Below, piece after piece: positions 1 to 6,723 of a stretch of 14,978 bases of DNA. This stretch comes from CAZEFK01 sp964511405 (GTDB lineage: Bacteria > Pseudomonadota > Alphaproteobacteria > Elsterales > Elsteraceae). The stretch is from contig CAZEFK010000181.1 in NCBI GenBank assembly GCA_964511405.1, positions 1 to 14,978 of the forward strand. The letters are read 5' to 3'. Within the stretch, counting starts at the first letter, position 1. Each line of letters opens with the position of its first letter. Both the position numbers and the translations under genes were made by a program. The notes under the pieces are model-generated. The model was not told the DNA's origin. It was given only the letters and a program-made list of their open reading frames with translations, and made no database searches.

Positions 1-119
1 GCCGCACGCGCGGCGGCCACCACCCGGTGACCCCGTGGGGCAAGCCGACGCTCGGCTACAAGACACGTCACAACAAGGCGACGGACAAGATGATCATCCG
101 CCGCCGCAACGCGAAGTAA
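1..119 (+). CDS. rplB: 50S ribosomal protein L2, C-terminal end (partial)
   Basis: Only the last 38 complete codons are present, read from base 3, and they end in TAA at 117-119. The visible tail contains the RGGHHPVTPWGKP stretch and the basic ending IIRRRNAK, both diagnostic for bacterial L2. L2 binds 23S rRNA close to the peptidyl transferase centre and is needed for subunit association. The histidines in this segment sit in the loop that approaches the catalytic centre in known ribosome structures (family knowledge). The gene runs off the left edge, so its start and the upstream S10-operon genes (expected rpsJ, rplC, rplD, rplW) are outside the window. rpsS begins 12 nt downstream. Confidence 0.97.
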   Translation, partial: RTRGGHHPVTPWGKPTLGYKTRHNKATDKMIIRRRNAK

Positions 120-131
120 CGGAGGCACCAG

Positions 132-410
132 GTGGCGCGCTCGACATGGAAGGGCCCGTTCGTCGACGGGTACCTCCTCAAGAAGGCAGAGAAGGCCCGG
201 GGCTCCGGCCGCAACGAGATCATCAAGATCTGGTCGCGCCGCTCCACGATCCTGCCGCAGTTCGTCGGTCTGACGTTCGGCGTCCACAACGGCCAGAAGT
301 TCATTCCGGTCGTCGTGAACGAGAACATGATCGGCCACAAGTTCGGCGAATTCTCGCCGACCCGGACCTTCCACGGCCATGCGGCCGACAAGAAGGCGAA
401 GAGGAAGTAG
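132..410 (+). CDS. rpsS: 30S ribosomal protein S19
   Basis: A 92-residue protein, the usual S19 length. It starts with GTG (read as MARSTWKGPFVD); GGAGG at 121-125 lies 6 nt upstream and decides this start. It carries the S19 signatures RRSTILPQFVGLT, VHNGQKFIPV and the C-terminal GHAADKKAKRK. S19 sits in the head of the small subunit, pairs with S13 and contacts 16S rRNA and the intersubunit bridge region. It lies 12 nt after rplB and 2 nt before rplV, the standard S10-operon order. Nothing unusual apart from the GTG start. Confidence 0.98.
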   Translation: MARSTWKGPFVDGYLLKKAEKARGSGRNEIIKIWSRRSTILPQFVGLTFGVHNGQKFIPVVVNENMIGHKFGEFSPTRTFHGHAADKKAKRK

Positions 411-412
411 CG

Positions 413-793
413 ATGTCCAAGTCGCCCAATCCCCGCCGGCTGGCCGAGACCGAAGCCCAGGCCGTGCTGCGCAACCTCCGGATCAGCCCGCAGAAGCTGA
501 ACCTGGTGGCGCAGCTGATCCGTGGCAAGAAGGCCCAGGCGGCGCTGGCCGAGCTCACCTTCTCGACCCGGCGCATCGCCAAGTACGTCAGGAAGGTGCT
601 GCAGTCGGCGATCGCCAACGCCGAGAACAACCACCAGCTCGACGTCGACCGCCTGTACGTCAAGGAGGCCTTCGTCGGCAGCTCGATCTCGATGAAGCGC
701 TTCCACGCCCGCGCCCGTGGCCGCGGCGTGCGGGTCGAGAAGCCTTTCAGCCATTTGACGGTGATCGTGCGCGAGCGCGAGGAGACGGCATAA
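413..793 (+). CDS. rplV: 50S ribosomal protein L22
   Basis: A 126-residue L22, starting at ATG 413 two bases after the rpsS stop; upstream in-frame codons belong to the rpsS region and are not part of the gene. The core motifs are visible: ISPQKLNLVAQLIRGKKAQ near residues 23-42, a helix rich in A, N and E (SAIANAENN), and the extended beta-hairpin FHARARGRGVRVEKPFSHLTVIV near the end. That hairpin reaches into the nascent-peptide exit tunnel, where mutations in other bacteria cause macrolide resistance (family knowledge). The protein is slightly longer than E. coli L22 (110 residues) because of an N-terminal extension of about 15 residues. It is co-transcribed with rpsS and rpsC. Confidence 0.98.
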   Translation: MSKSPNPRRLAETEAQAVLRNLRISPQKLNLVAQLIRGKKAQAALAELTFSTRRIAKYVRKVLQSAIANAENNHQLDVDRLYVKEAFVGSSISMKRFHARARGRGVRVEKPFSHLTVIVREREETA

Positions 794-795
794 CC

Positions 796-1473
796 ATGGG
801 TCAGAAGGTCAACCCGATCGGGCTCAGGCTCGGCATCAACCGGACCTGGGACTCGCGCTGGTACGCCAACCGCGACTATGCGGGGCTGCTGCATGAGGAC
901 CTGAAGCTGCGCAAGTTCCTGATGGAGCGGCTCAGCCAGGCCGGGATCAGCCGTGTGGTGATCGAGCGGCCGGCCAAGCGGGCGCGCGTCACGATCCACA
1001 CCGCCCGGCCCGGCGTGGTGATCGGCAAGAAGGGCGCCGACATCGAGAAGCTGCGCCAGGAGCTGGCCAAGCGGACGGGTGGCGAGGTCAACCTCAACAT
1101 CCTGGAGATCCGCAAGCCCGAGATCGACGCCAAGCTGATTGCGGAGGGCATCGCGCAGCAGCTGGAGCGCCGGGTCGCCTTCCGCCGCGCCATGAAGCGC
1201 GCGGTGCAGTCGGCCATGCGCCTGGGCGCCAACGGCATCCGGATCAATTGCTCCGGCCGCCTGGGCGGCGCCGAGATCGCGCGCATGGAGTGGTACCGCG
1301 AGGGCCGGGTGCCGCTGCACACGTTGCGGGCCGACGTCGATTTCGGCACGGCCACGGCCAAGACCACCTATGGCACCTGCGGCGTCAAGGTGTGGGTGTT
1401 CCGCGGCGAAGTGCTGGCGCATGACCCGATGGCGCAGGACAAGCGCGCCTCCGAGCAGCAGCCGGCGCGCTAG
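796..1473 (+). CDS. rpsC: 30S ribosomal protein S3
   Basis: A 225-residue S3 starting at ATG 796, 2 nt after rplV, with the typical opening MGQKVNPIGLRLGI. The type-2 KH RNA-binding domain has its GXXG loop as VIGKKG at residues 75-80. The C-terminal S3 domain contains FRRAMKRAVQSAMRLGA at about 129-145; the basic residues at the start of this helix correspond to those that line the mRNA entry channel and contribute to ribosomal helicase activity in E. coli. GRLGGAEIAR and the HTLRADVDFG stretch are also conserved. The length is close to the E. coli protein. rplP follows after 30 nt. Confidence 0.98.
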   Translation: MGQKVNPIGLRLGINRTWDSRWYANRDYAGLLHEDLKLRKFLMERLSQAGISRVVIERPAKRARVTIHTARPGVVIGKKGADIEKLRQELAKRTGGEVNLNILEIRKPEIDAKLIAEGIAQQLERRVAFRRAMKRAVQSAMRLGANGIRINCSGRLGGAEIARMEWYREGRVPLHTLRADVDFGTATAKTTYGTCGVKVWVFRGEVLAHDPMAQDKRASEQQPAR

Positions 1474-1503
1474 CGGCGGGCGAGAAGACAAGGACCCAAG
1501 GAC

Positions 1504-1929
1504 ATGTTGCAGCCGAAGCGCACCAAGTTCCGCAAGGCCCACAAGGGCCGCATCCATGGCGCCGCGAAGGGCGGCACCGCGCTGAATTTCGGCGCCTTCG
1601 GCTTGAAGGCGATGGAGCCGGGGCGGGTGACCGCGCGCCAGATCGAGGCCGCGCGGCGCGCCATGACGCGCCACATCAAGCGCGTCGGCCGCGTGTGGAT
1701 CCGGGTGTTCCCGGACGTGCCGGTATCGACCAAGCCGGCCGAGGTCCGCATGGGCTCGGGCAAGGGCTCGCCGGAATACTGGGTGTGCCGGGTCCATCCC
1801 GGCCGGATCATGTTCGAGATCGACGGCGTGCCGAAGGACTTGGCCGAACGGGCGTTCGAGCTGGCCGCGGCCAAGCTGCCCATCGGCACCAAGTTCGTGC
1901 AGCGCCTGGGCGAAGAGGTGACGGCATGA
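1504..1929 (+). CDS. rplP: 50S ribosomal protein L16
   Basis: A 141-residue L16, starting MLQPKRTKFRKAHKGR. The conserved RMGSGKGSPEYWV block falls at residues 82-94; its Arg82 corresponds to the arginine hydroxylated by YcfD in E. coli. L16 organises the A-site side of the peptidyl transferase region and helps place aminoacyl-tRNA. A weak purine-rich site (AAGGA, around 1491-1502) precedes the ATG. The stop codon overlaps the rpmC start as ATGA at 1926-1929, so L16 and L29 are likely translationally coupled. Confidence 0.98.
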   Translation: MLQPKRTKFRKAHKGRIHGAAKGGTALNFGAFGLKAMEPGRVTARQIEAARRAMTRHIKRVGRVWIRVFPDVPVSTKPAEVRMGSGKGSPEYWVCRVHPGRIMFEIDGVPKDLAERAFELAAAKLPIGTKFVQRLGEEVTA

Positions 1930-2132
1930 AGATCGCCGACGTCCGTGTGAAGACCTCCGACGAGCTGAAGATCCAGCTCGAGGAGCTCAAGAAGGAACAG
2001 TTCAACCTGCGTTTCCGGCGGGCGAGCGGTCAGCTCGAGAACACCGCGCGGGTGCGCGAGGTGCGCCGCGACATCGCGCGCATCAAGACCATCCTGGCCG
2101 AGAAGGCCAAACCCGCCGCCGGCGCGGCCTGA
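1926..2132 (+). CDS. rpmC: 50S ribosomal protein L29
   Basis: A 68-residue L29 beginning MKIADVRVKTSDEL, with the central ELKKEQFNLRFRRASGQLENT segment and the second helix VRRDIARIKTIL. These form the two-helix hairpin typical of L29. The tail AEKAKPAAGAA is a short Ala-rich extension. L29 sits near the tunnel exit next to L23, where trigger factor and SRP dock. The ATG at 1926 overlaps the rplP TGA, which is the only sensible start: the longer in-frame reading from 1695 simply runs antisense-free through rplP in another frame and has no family similarity. Confidence 0.97.
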   Translation: MKIADVRVKTSDELKIQLEELKKEQFNLRFRRASGQLENTARVREVRRDIARIKTILAEKAKPAAGAA

Positions 2133-2160
2133 TCGGGGCCGGGGTTCGAGGAGTAGGACG

Positions 2161-2427
2161 ATGCCAAGGCGCATCCTGCAGGGCACCGTGGTGAGCGACA
2201 AGTGCGACAAGACCGTGACGGTCCTGGTGTCGCGCCGCGTCATGCACCCGGTGTACAAGAAGTTCATCACGCGCTCGAAGAAGTACGCCGCGCACGACGC
2301 CGAGAACCGCTTCAAGGCGGGCGACGTGGTGCGCATCCGCGAGTGCGCGCCGATCTCCAAGTCGAAGCGCTGGGAAGTCGTTCTCGACGACGCGGCCTCG
2401 GCCGACGCCGGCCAAGCGGGAGCCTGA
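2161..2427 (+). CDS. rpsQ: 30S ribosomal protein S17
   Basis: An 88-residue S17 of the bacterial type: MPRRILQGTVVSDKCDKTVTV, then HPVYKKFITRSKKY and the GDVVRIRECAPISKSKRW block. It has an OB-fold and is a primary 16S rRNA binder at the 5' domain. A clear GAGGAG ribosome binding site lies about 8-13 nt upstream of the ATG. The C-terminal tail after the VVLDD strand (AASADAGQAGA) is low-complexity and adds a few residues relative to E. coli. rplN starts 4 nt after the stop. Confidence 0.98.
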   Translation: MPRRILQGTVVSDKCDKTVTVLVSRRVMHPVYKKFITRSKKYAAHDAENRFKAGDVVRIRECAPISKSKRWEVVLDDAASADAGQAGA

Positions 2428-2431
2428 TCCC

Positions 2432-2800
2432 ATGATTCAGATGCAAACGAACCTGGACGTCGCCGATAACTCCGGTGCGCGCCGCGTTATGTGCATCAAG
2501 GTGCTGGGCGGATCGAAGCGCAAGTTCGCATCGGTCGGCGACGTCATCGTGGTGTCGGTCAAGGAAGCCATTCCGCGCGGCCGCGTGAAGAAGGGCGACG
2601 TGCACCGCGCGGTGATCGTGCGGACCTCCAAGGAGATCCGCCGCACCGACGGCAGCCTGATCCGCTTCGACACCAATGCGGCGGTTCTGATCAACAAGCA
2701 GAACGAGCCGATCGGCACCCGCATCTTCGGGCCGGTGACGCGCGAGCTGCGCACCAAGAACTTCATGAAGATCATCAGCCTGGCGCCGGAGGTGCTGTGA
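2432..2800 (+). CDS. rplN: 50S ribosomal protein L14
   Basis: A 122-residue L14, the canonical length. It starts MIQMQTNLDVADNSGARRVMCIKVLGG and contains GDVIVVSVKEAIPRG, VVI-type strands, and the ending FMKIISLAPEVL, all highly conserved. L14 lies at the intersubunit face, contacts L19 and helix 44 of 16S rRNA, and is the binding site of the silencing factor RsfS (family knowledge). The start is 4 nt after rpsQ; its GGAG site lies inside the end of rpsQ, so it depends on upstream translation. This is the first gene of what is the spc operon in E. coli, but I see no separate promoter in the 4-nt gap. Confidence 0.98.
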   Translation: MIQMQTNLDVADNSGARRVMCIKVLGGSKRKFASVGDVIVVSVKEAIPRGRVKKGDVHRAVIVRTSKEIRRTDGSLIRFDTNAAVLINKQNEPIGTRIFGPVTRELRTKNFMKIISLAPEVL

Positions 2801-2802
2801 CC

Positions 2803-3126
2803 ATGGCGACCAAGCTCAAGGTCAAGAAGGGCGACACCGTCGTGGTCGTGACCGGCCGCGACAAGGGCAAGACCGGCGAGATCATCGAGGTGATGCCGGC
2901 CGAGAACCGGGTGAAGGTGCGCGGTGTGAACATCGTCAAGCGCCACACGCGCGCCTCGGCCACCCAGACCGGCGGCATCGTCGAGAAGGAGGCGTCGATC
3001 CACGTCTCCAACGTCGCCCATATCGACCCCAAGACCAAGCAGCCGACCCGAGTCGGCTACAAGTTCCTGGCCGACGGTCGCAAGGTGCGCTTTGCCAAGC
3101 GCTCCGGCGACGTGATCGACGCCTGA
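2803..3126 (+). CDS. rplX: 50S ribosomal protein L24
   Basis: A 107-residue L24 starting at ATG 2803, 2 nt after the rplN stop; GGAGG inside the last rplN codons (2788-2792) serves as binding site. The KOW motif KKGDTVVVVTGRDKGKTGEI occupies residues 7-26. NIVKRHTR and the VSNVAHIDPKTKQPTRVGYK segment follow, all standard for L24. The protein is an early assembly initiator that binds the 5' end of 23S rRNA. A longer in-frame reading starting at 2491 would run through rplN in another frame and is not real. Confidence 0.98.
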   Translation: MATKLKVKKGDTVVVVTGRDKGKTGEIIEVMPAENRVKVRGVNIVKRHTRASATQTGGIVEKEASIHVSNVAHIDPKTKQPTRVGYKFLADGRKVRFAKRSGDVIDA

Positions 3127-3139
3127 GGAGTCCCGGGCC

Positions 3140-3682
3140 ATGGCCACCAAGTTCCAGCAGCATTATGAGTCGGTCGTCCGGCCGAAGCTGATGTCGGAGT
3201 TCAACTACAAGAACCCGATGCAAGTGCCGCGCCTGGAGAAGATTGTGATCAACATGGGCGTCGGTGAGGCGACCCAGGACTCCAAGAGGGTCGACGCGGC
3301 CCTCCAGGACCTGGCGCGCATCGCCGGCCAGCGTCCGGTCAAGACCAGGGCCAAGAAGTCGATCGCCGGCTTCAAGCTGCGCGAGAACATGGCGATCGGC
3401 GTCAAGGTCACGCTGCGCAAGCACATCATGTTCGAGTTCCTGGATCGGCTGATCACGATCGCGCTGCCGCGCGTGCGCGACTTCCGCGGGGTCAATCCGA
3501 AGAGCTTCGACGGCCGCGGCAACTATGCCCTGGGTCTGAAGGAGCAGCTGGTGTTCCCGGAGATCGACTACGACAAGGTCGACCAGGTTCGCGGCATGGA
3601 CATCGTGATCGTGACCACAGCGACGACCGACGACGAGGCGCGGGCCCTGCTCAAGGGGTTCCAGATGCCGTTCGCGTCCTGA
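3140..3682 (+). CDS. rplE: 50S ribosomal protein L5
   Basis: A 180-residue L5 (E. coli 179). Recognisable blocks are YKNPMQVPRLEKIVINMGVGEA near residues 22-43, GQRPVKTRAKKSIAGFKLRE (about 67-86), the long DFRGVNPKSFDGRGNYALGLKEQ region and the terminal DDEARALLKGFQMPF. L5 binds 5S rRNA together with L18, and contacts P-site tRNA and S13 through bridge B1b. GGAG at 3127-3130 precedes the ATG by 9 nt. In E. coli the spc repressor S8 binds mRNA at the start of this gene; I could not recognise such a site here. Confidence 0.98.
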   Translation: MATKFQQHYESVVRPKLMSEFNYKNPMQVPRLEKIVINMGVGEATQDSKRVDAALQDLARIAGQRPVKTRAKKSIAGFKLRENMAIGVKVTLRKHIMFEFLDRLITIALPRVRDFRGVNPKSFDGRGNYALGLKEQLVFPEIDYDKVDQVRGMDIVIVTTATTDDEARALLKGFQMPFAS

Positions 3683-3704
3683 ACCCGGGAAAAGGTAGCA
3701 GACC

Positions 3705-4010
3705 ATGGCCAAAGTCAGTTCGGTCGAGAAGAACAAGCGCCGCACCCGGCTGGTCAAGAGCCAGGCGCCCAAGCGCGCGCGGCTCAAGGCGATCGCCGAC
3801 AATGAGAGCCTGCAGCCGGAGGAGCGCTTCCAGGCGCGGCTCAAGCTGGCGGAGCTGCCGCGCAACGGCAGCGCCACCCGCATTCGCAACCGTTGCGAGC
3901 TGACGGGGCGCCCCCGCGGCTTCTATCGCAAGTTCAAGCTGTCGCGCATCGCGCTGCGCGAGCTGGCCTCGTCCGGGATGATCCCGGGCATGGTCAAGTC
4001 GAGCTGGTAA
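3705..4010 (+). CDS. rpsN: 30S ribosomal protein S14, zinc-free (C-minus) type
   Basis: A 101-residue S14, the long form. It opens MAKVSSVEKNKRRTRLVK and ends with FYRKFKLSRIALRELASSGMIPGMVKSSW, the S14 signature. Only one cysteine is present (Cys64 in RNRCELTGRPRG), so the CXXC pairs of the short zinc-binding form are absent. S14 is a late-assembling protein of the 30S head and contacts S3, S10 and S19. It lies 22 nt after rplE and 13 nt before rpsH, as in the classical spc order. Confidence 0.98.
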   Translation: MAKVSSVEKNKRRTRLVKSQAPKRARLKAIADNESLQPEERFQARLKLAELPRNGSATRIRNRCELTGRPRGFYRKFKLSRIALRELASSGMIPGMVKSSW

Positions 4011-4023
4011 GGAGGATCTGGAT

Positions 4024-4422
4024 ATGGCGATGAGCGATCCCCTCGGGGATATGCTGACGCGCATCCGCAACGCGCAACGGGCCCGCATGTCGGTGGTGTC
4101 GTCCCCGGCGTCGTCGCTGCGCACCAACGTGCTCGAAGTGCTCCGGCGCGAGGGCTACATCCGCGGGTACAGCGAAAGCCAGATGCGCGCCGGCGTGCAT
4201 GAGCTGCGCATCGAGCTCAAGTACCACGAGGGCGAGCCGGTCATTAAGGAGATCAAGCGGGTCTCCAAGCCGGGCCGGCGCGTCTATTCGAAGATCAAGG
4301 ATCTGCCGCGGGTCTATAACGGCCTCGGCATCGCGATCCTGTCGACGCCCCAGGGCGTCATGTCGGACAGCGAAGCCCGCGCCGCCAATGTCGGCGGCGA
4401 GGTGCTGTGCCGCGTGTTCTAA
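4024..4422 (+). CDS. rpsH: 30S ribosomal protein S8
   Basis: A 132-residue S8 with MAMSDPLGDMLTRIRNAQ at the start and the conserved C-terminal block GLGIAILSTPQGVMSD plus GGEVLCRVF. The start at 4024 is preferred to the in-frame ATG at 4030 because GGAGG at 4011-4015 is 8 nt away from the first and 14 from the second. S8 is a primary 16S central-domain binder. In E. coli it also represses its own operon at the mRNA level; whether that holds here cannot be read from the sequence. SD and gap are ordinary. Confidence 0.98.
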   Translation: MAMSDPLGDMLTRIRNAQRARMSVVSSPASSLRTNVLEVLRREGYIRGYSESQMRAGVHELRIELKYHEGEPVIKEIKRVSKPGRRVYSKIKDLPRVYNGLGIAILSTPQGVMSDSEARAANVGGEVLCRVF

Positions 4423-4438
4423 GGCGGAGGATCGAACC

Positions 4439-4972
4439 ATGAGCCGAGTCGGCAAGCATCCGGTGCCGATCCCCGCCGGCGTCGAAGTGGCGATCGCGGG
4501 TGGCACCCTGACGGCCAAGGGCAAGCTCGGGGCGTTGGCCCTGCCGCTGTCCGACCGCATCGAAGCCAAGGTCGAGAGCGGCCAGGTGGTGGTCACTCCG
4601 CGCTCGGCCGACAAGGCCGCGCGCATGCAGTGGGGCACCACCCGGGCCCTGGTCAACAACATGGTGAAGGGCGTATCGGCCGGCTTCACCCGCAAGCTCG
4701 AGATCAACGGCGTGGGTTACCGCGCCGCGGTCGCGGGCCAGGAGCTGACGCTGCAGCTCGGCTACAGCCACGACATCAAGTATGTCGTGCCCGAGGGCGT
4801 GAAGGTGGTGGCGGAGAAGCCGACGCTGCTGGCCGTCAGCGGCGCCGACCGCCAGAAGGTCGGCCAAGTGGCGGCCGAGATCCGCGCGTTCCGTGGCCCC
4901 GAGCCCTACAAGGGCAAGGGCGTCAAGTACGAGGACGAGGTGATCGTCCGCAAGGAAGGCAAGAAGAAGTAG
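4439..4972 (+). CDS. rplF: 50S ribosomal protein L6
   Basis: A 177-residue L6 (E. coli 177) starting MSRVGKHPVPIPAGVEV at ATG 4439, with GGCGGAGGAT 5-15 nt upstream. It shows the two-repeat L6 layout: the first half ends at MVKGVSAGFTRKLEINGVGYRA, and the second has QLGYSHDIKY and finishes with the signature PEPYKGKGVKYEDEVIVRKEGKKK. L6 lies near the sarcin-ricin loop and the factor-binding site. In-frame codons upstream of 4439 belong to rpsH read in another frame and were left out. rplR follows after 7 nt. Confidence 0.98.
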   Translation: MSRVGKHPVPIPAGVEVAIAGGTLTAKGKLGALALPLSDRIEAKVESGQVVVTPRSADKAARMQWGTTRALVNNMVKGVSAGFTRKLEINGVGYRAAVAGQELTLQLGYSHDIKYVVPEGVKVVAEKPTLLAVSGADRQKVGQVAAEIRAFRGPEPYKGKGVKYEDEVIVRKEGKKK

Positions 4973-4979
4973 GCCCGCC

Positions 4980-5342
4980 ATGCTCAATTCCAAGGAACTG
5001 TTCGCGCGGCGCCAGATGCGCACGCGGACCCGGATCGCGAAGAACAGCGGCGGGCGTCCGCGCCTGTCGGTGTTCCGTTCGAGCAAGAACATCTACGCCC
5101 AGGTCATCGACGACCGCAGCGGCGTGACCGTGGCGGCCGCCTCGACCCTGGACAAGGGCTTGCGCGGCTCGCTCAAGACCGGCGCCGATGCCGACGCCGC
5201 CGTCGCGGTCGGCAAGCTGATCGCCGAGCGCGCCCTGGCCGCCGGCATCAAGCAGGTGGTCTTCGACCGCGGCGGCTACATCTATCACGGCCGGATCAAG
5301 GCGCTGGCGGATGCCGCGCGCGAGGGCGGGCTGGACTTCTAA
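4980..5342 (+). CDS. rplR: 50S ribosomal protein L18
   Basis: A 120-residue L18 (E. coli 117). The N-terminal basic part is followed by RPRLSVFRSSKNIYAQVIDD, then AAAVAVGKLIAERA-type helix content, and it ends with VVFDRGGYIYHGRIKALADAAREGGLDF, the standard L18 signature. L18 binds 5S rRNA with L5 and L25 and helps insert the 5S particle in the central protuberance. The ATG is 7 nt after rplF, with no strong Shine-Dalgarno of its own beyond AAGAAGAA at the rplF end, so coupling to rplF is likely. Confidence 0.98.
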   Translation: MLNSKELFARRQMRTRTRIAKNSGGRPRLSVFRSSKNIYAQVIDDRSGVTVAAASTLDKGLRGSLKTGADADAAVAVGKLIAERALAAGIKQVVFDRGGYIYHGRIKALADAAREGGLDF

Positions 5343-5378
5343 GCGGCGGCGGCCGAGCGAATCAGGGGAAGACGGAAT

Positions 5379-5960
5379 ATGGCACGGGAAGAACGGGGCG
5401 GCCGCGATCGCGGCGATCGCCAGGGCCGCGACCGGGACGACAGCGAGTTTGTCGAGAAGCTGGTCGGAATCAACCGCGTCGCCAAGGTGGTCAAGGGCGG
5501 CCGGCGCTTCGGCTTCGCGGCGATCGTCGTGGTCGGCGATGGCAAAGGCCGGGTCGGCTACGGCTCGGGCAAGGCGCGCGAGGTGCCCGAGGCCATCCGC
5601 AAGGCGACCGAAAGCGCCAAGCGCGGCATGGTCCGCGTGCCGCTGCGCGAGGGCCGCACACTCCATCATGACATCCAGGGCCATTATGGCGCTGGGCGCG
5701 TGGTGCTGCGCAGCGCCCCGGCCGGCACCGGCATCATCGCCGGCGGCCCGATGCGCGCGATCTTCGAGGCGCTGGGGGTGCAGGACGTGGTTGCCAAGTC
5801 GGTCGGCACGTCGAACCCGCACAACATGATCAAGGCAGCCTTCGCCGCCCTCGGCGGCGTGGTCAGCCCGCGCTCGGTGGCGGTGCGCCGCGGCCGCAAG
5901 GTCAGCGACATCCTCGGCCGTCGCGACGGCGATCAGGCCGCGGTTCGGGGAGAGGCGTAA
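5379..5960 (+). CDS. rpsE: 30S ribosomal protein S5
   Basis: A 193-residue S5, longer than the 167 of E. coli because of an Arg/Asp/Gly-rich N-terminal leader of about 22 residues (EERGGRDRGDRQGRDRDD). The S5 dsRNA-binding-like domain follows: VKGGRRFGFAAIVVVGDGKG near residues 39-58, and the C-terminal domain contains GIIAGGPMRAIFEALG and SVGTSNPHNMIKAAF. S5 lies at the mRNA entry site with S3 and S4 and influences decoding accuracy. AGGGGAAG lies about 9-16 nt before the ATG. The stop TAA shares its last A with the rpmD ATG (TAATG at 5958-5962). Confidence 0.98.
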   Translation: MAREERGGRDRGDRQGRDRDDSEFVEKLVGINRVAKVVKGGRRFGFAAIVVVGDGKGRVGYGSGKAREVPEAIRKATESAKRGMVRVPLREGRTLHHDIQGHYGAGRVVLRSAPAGTGIIAGGPMRAIFEALGVQDVVAKSVGTSNPHNMIKAAFAALGGVVSPRSVAVRRGRKVSDILGRRDGDQAAVRGEA

Positions 5961-6154
5961 TGGCCGAAGCCAAGAAGACGCTGCGCGTCACCCAGATCGG
6001 CAGCCCGATCGGCCGCCAGGGCTATCAGCGCTTGACGCTGATCGGCCTGGGGCTCAACAAGCTGCACCGCACCCGCGAGCTCGAGGACACACCCTCGGTG
6101 CGCGGGATGATCACCAAGGTGCGTCATCTGGTAAAGGTCGACGAGCCGGCCTGA
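5960..6154 (+). CDS. rpmD: 50S ribosomal protein L30
   Basis: A 64-residue L30 (bacterial short form). It contains LRVTQIGSPIGRQGYQRLTL and GLNKLHRTRELEDTPSVRGMI followed by the strand KVRHLVKV, the typical ferredoxin-like L30 layout. Its start overlaps the rpsE stop by one base, indicating translational coupling. L30 is a non-essential large-subunit protein near 5S rRNA in many bacteria. The gene is followed by a 61-nt GC-rich gap with inverted repeats before rplO, described separately. Confidence 0.98.
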   Translation: MAEAKKTLRVTQIGSPIGRQGYQRLTLIGLGLNKLHRTRELEDTPSVRGMITKVRHLVKVDEPA

Positions 6155-6197
6155 CCGGCCGCTCATCGGCTTGAAGGGGCGGCCGGCCCGGCCGGCC
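6155..6197 (+). repeat. Two mutually exclusive inverted repeats in the rpmD-rplO gap
   Basis: CCGGCCGC at 6155-6162 is perfectly complementary to GCGGCCGG at 6179-6186, giving an 8-bp stem (10 bp with the T-G and C-G pairs inward) and a loop of about 12-16 nt. The overlapping segment GGCCGGCC at 6181-6188 can pair instead with GGCCGGCC at 6190-6197 around a single C, which in RNA would open to a loop of at least 3 nt. The two stems cannot form together. There is no T-run after either. The rplO binding site (GGGGGA, about 6204-6209) lies just downstream, so structure here could affect rplO initiation. In GC-rich DNA such repeats can arise by chance. Confidence 0.5.
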
Positions 6198-6215
6198 ACC
6201 CTTGGGGGACCCGTC

Positions 6216-6686
6216 ATGAAGCTCAATGAAATCCGCGACAACCCGGGGGCGCGCCGGGAGAAGATCCGCGTCGGCCGCGGCATCGGCTCGGGCAAGGGCA
6301 AGACCTCGGGCAAGGGCGTGAAGGGCCAGAAGGCGCGCACCGGCGTGGCGATCAAGGGGTTCGAGGGCGGCCAGATGCCCCTGCACCGCCGCCTGCCCAA
6401 GCGCGGCTTCAAGAACCCGTTCCGCGTCGCCTACCAGGTCGTCAATATCGGCCGCCTGCAACAGGCGATCGAGGCCAAGCGTTTGGATCCGGCCGCGACG
6501 ATCGACGCGGCGGCGCTGGTCGCCGCGGGCCTGGTCCGCGGCGGCGCGCCAATTCGCCTGTTGGCCAAGGGCGACCTGACCACCAAGGTGGCGGTCGACG
6601 TGGCCGCGGCCTCGGCGGCCGCGGTGGCCGCGGTCGAGAAGGCCGGCGGATCGGTGACCGTAGCGGCGAAGCCGGCGGCCGAGTAG
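6216..6686 (+). CDS. rplO: 50S ribosomal protein L15
   Basis: A 156-residue L15 starting MKLNEIRDNPGARREKIRVGRG at ATG 6216, preceded by GGGGGA. The glycine/lysine-rich N-terminal half contains GRGIGSGKGKTSGKGVKGQKAR (about 20-41) and FEGGQMPLHRRLPKRGF, which is the extended rRNA-binding arm. The C-terminal half includes RLLAKGDLTTKVAVDVAAAS and an Ala-rich tail. L15 is a late-assembly large-subunit protein that contacts many segments of 23S rRNA. secY begins 37 nt downstream, the conserved neighbour in almost all bacteria. An in-frame extension to 6171 has no start signal and no family similarity. Confidence 0.98.
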   Translation: MKLNEIRDNPGARREKIRVGRGIGSGKGKTSGKGVKGQKARTGVAIKGFEGGQMPLHRRLPKRGFKNPFRVAYQVVNIGRLQQAIEAKRLDPAATIDAAALVAAGLVRGGAPIRLLAKGDLTTKVAVDVAAASAAAVAAVEKAGGSVTVAAKPAAE

Positions 6687-6723
6687 GCTCGGTCCGCCGC
6701 TAGCCGCCAGAGGTATCCAGTTC

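Noticed and set aside
5379..5445. Arg/Asp-rich S5 leader as a possible wrong start or fused small gene
   Set aside because: The ATG at 5379 has a good ribosome binding site, and charged N-terminal extensions of S5 are common in alphaproteobacteria.
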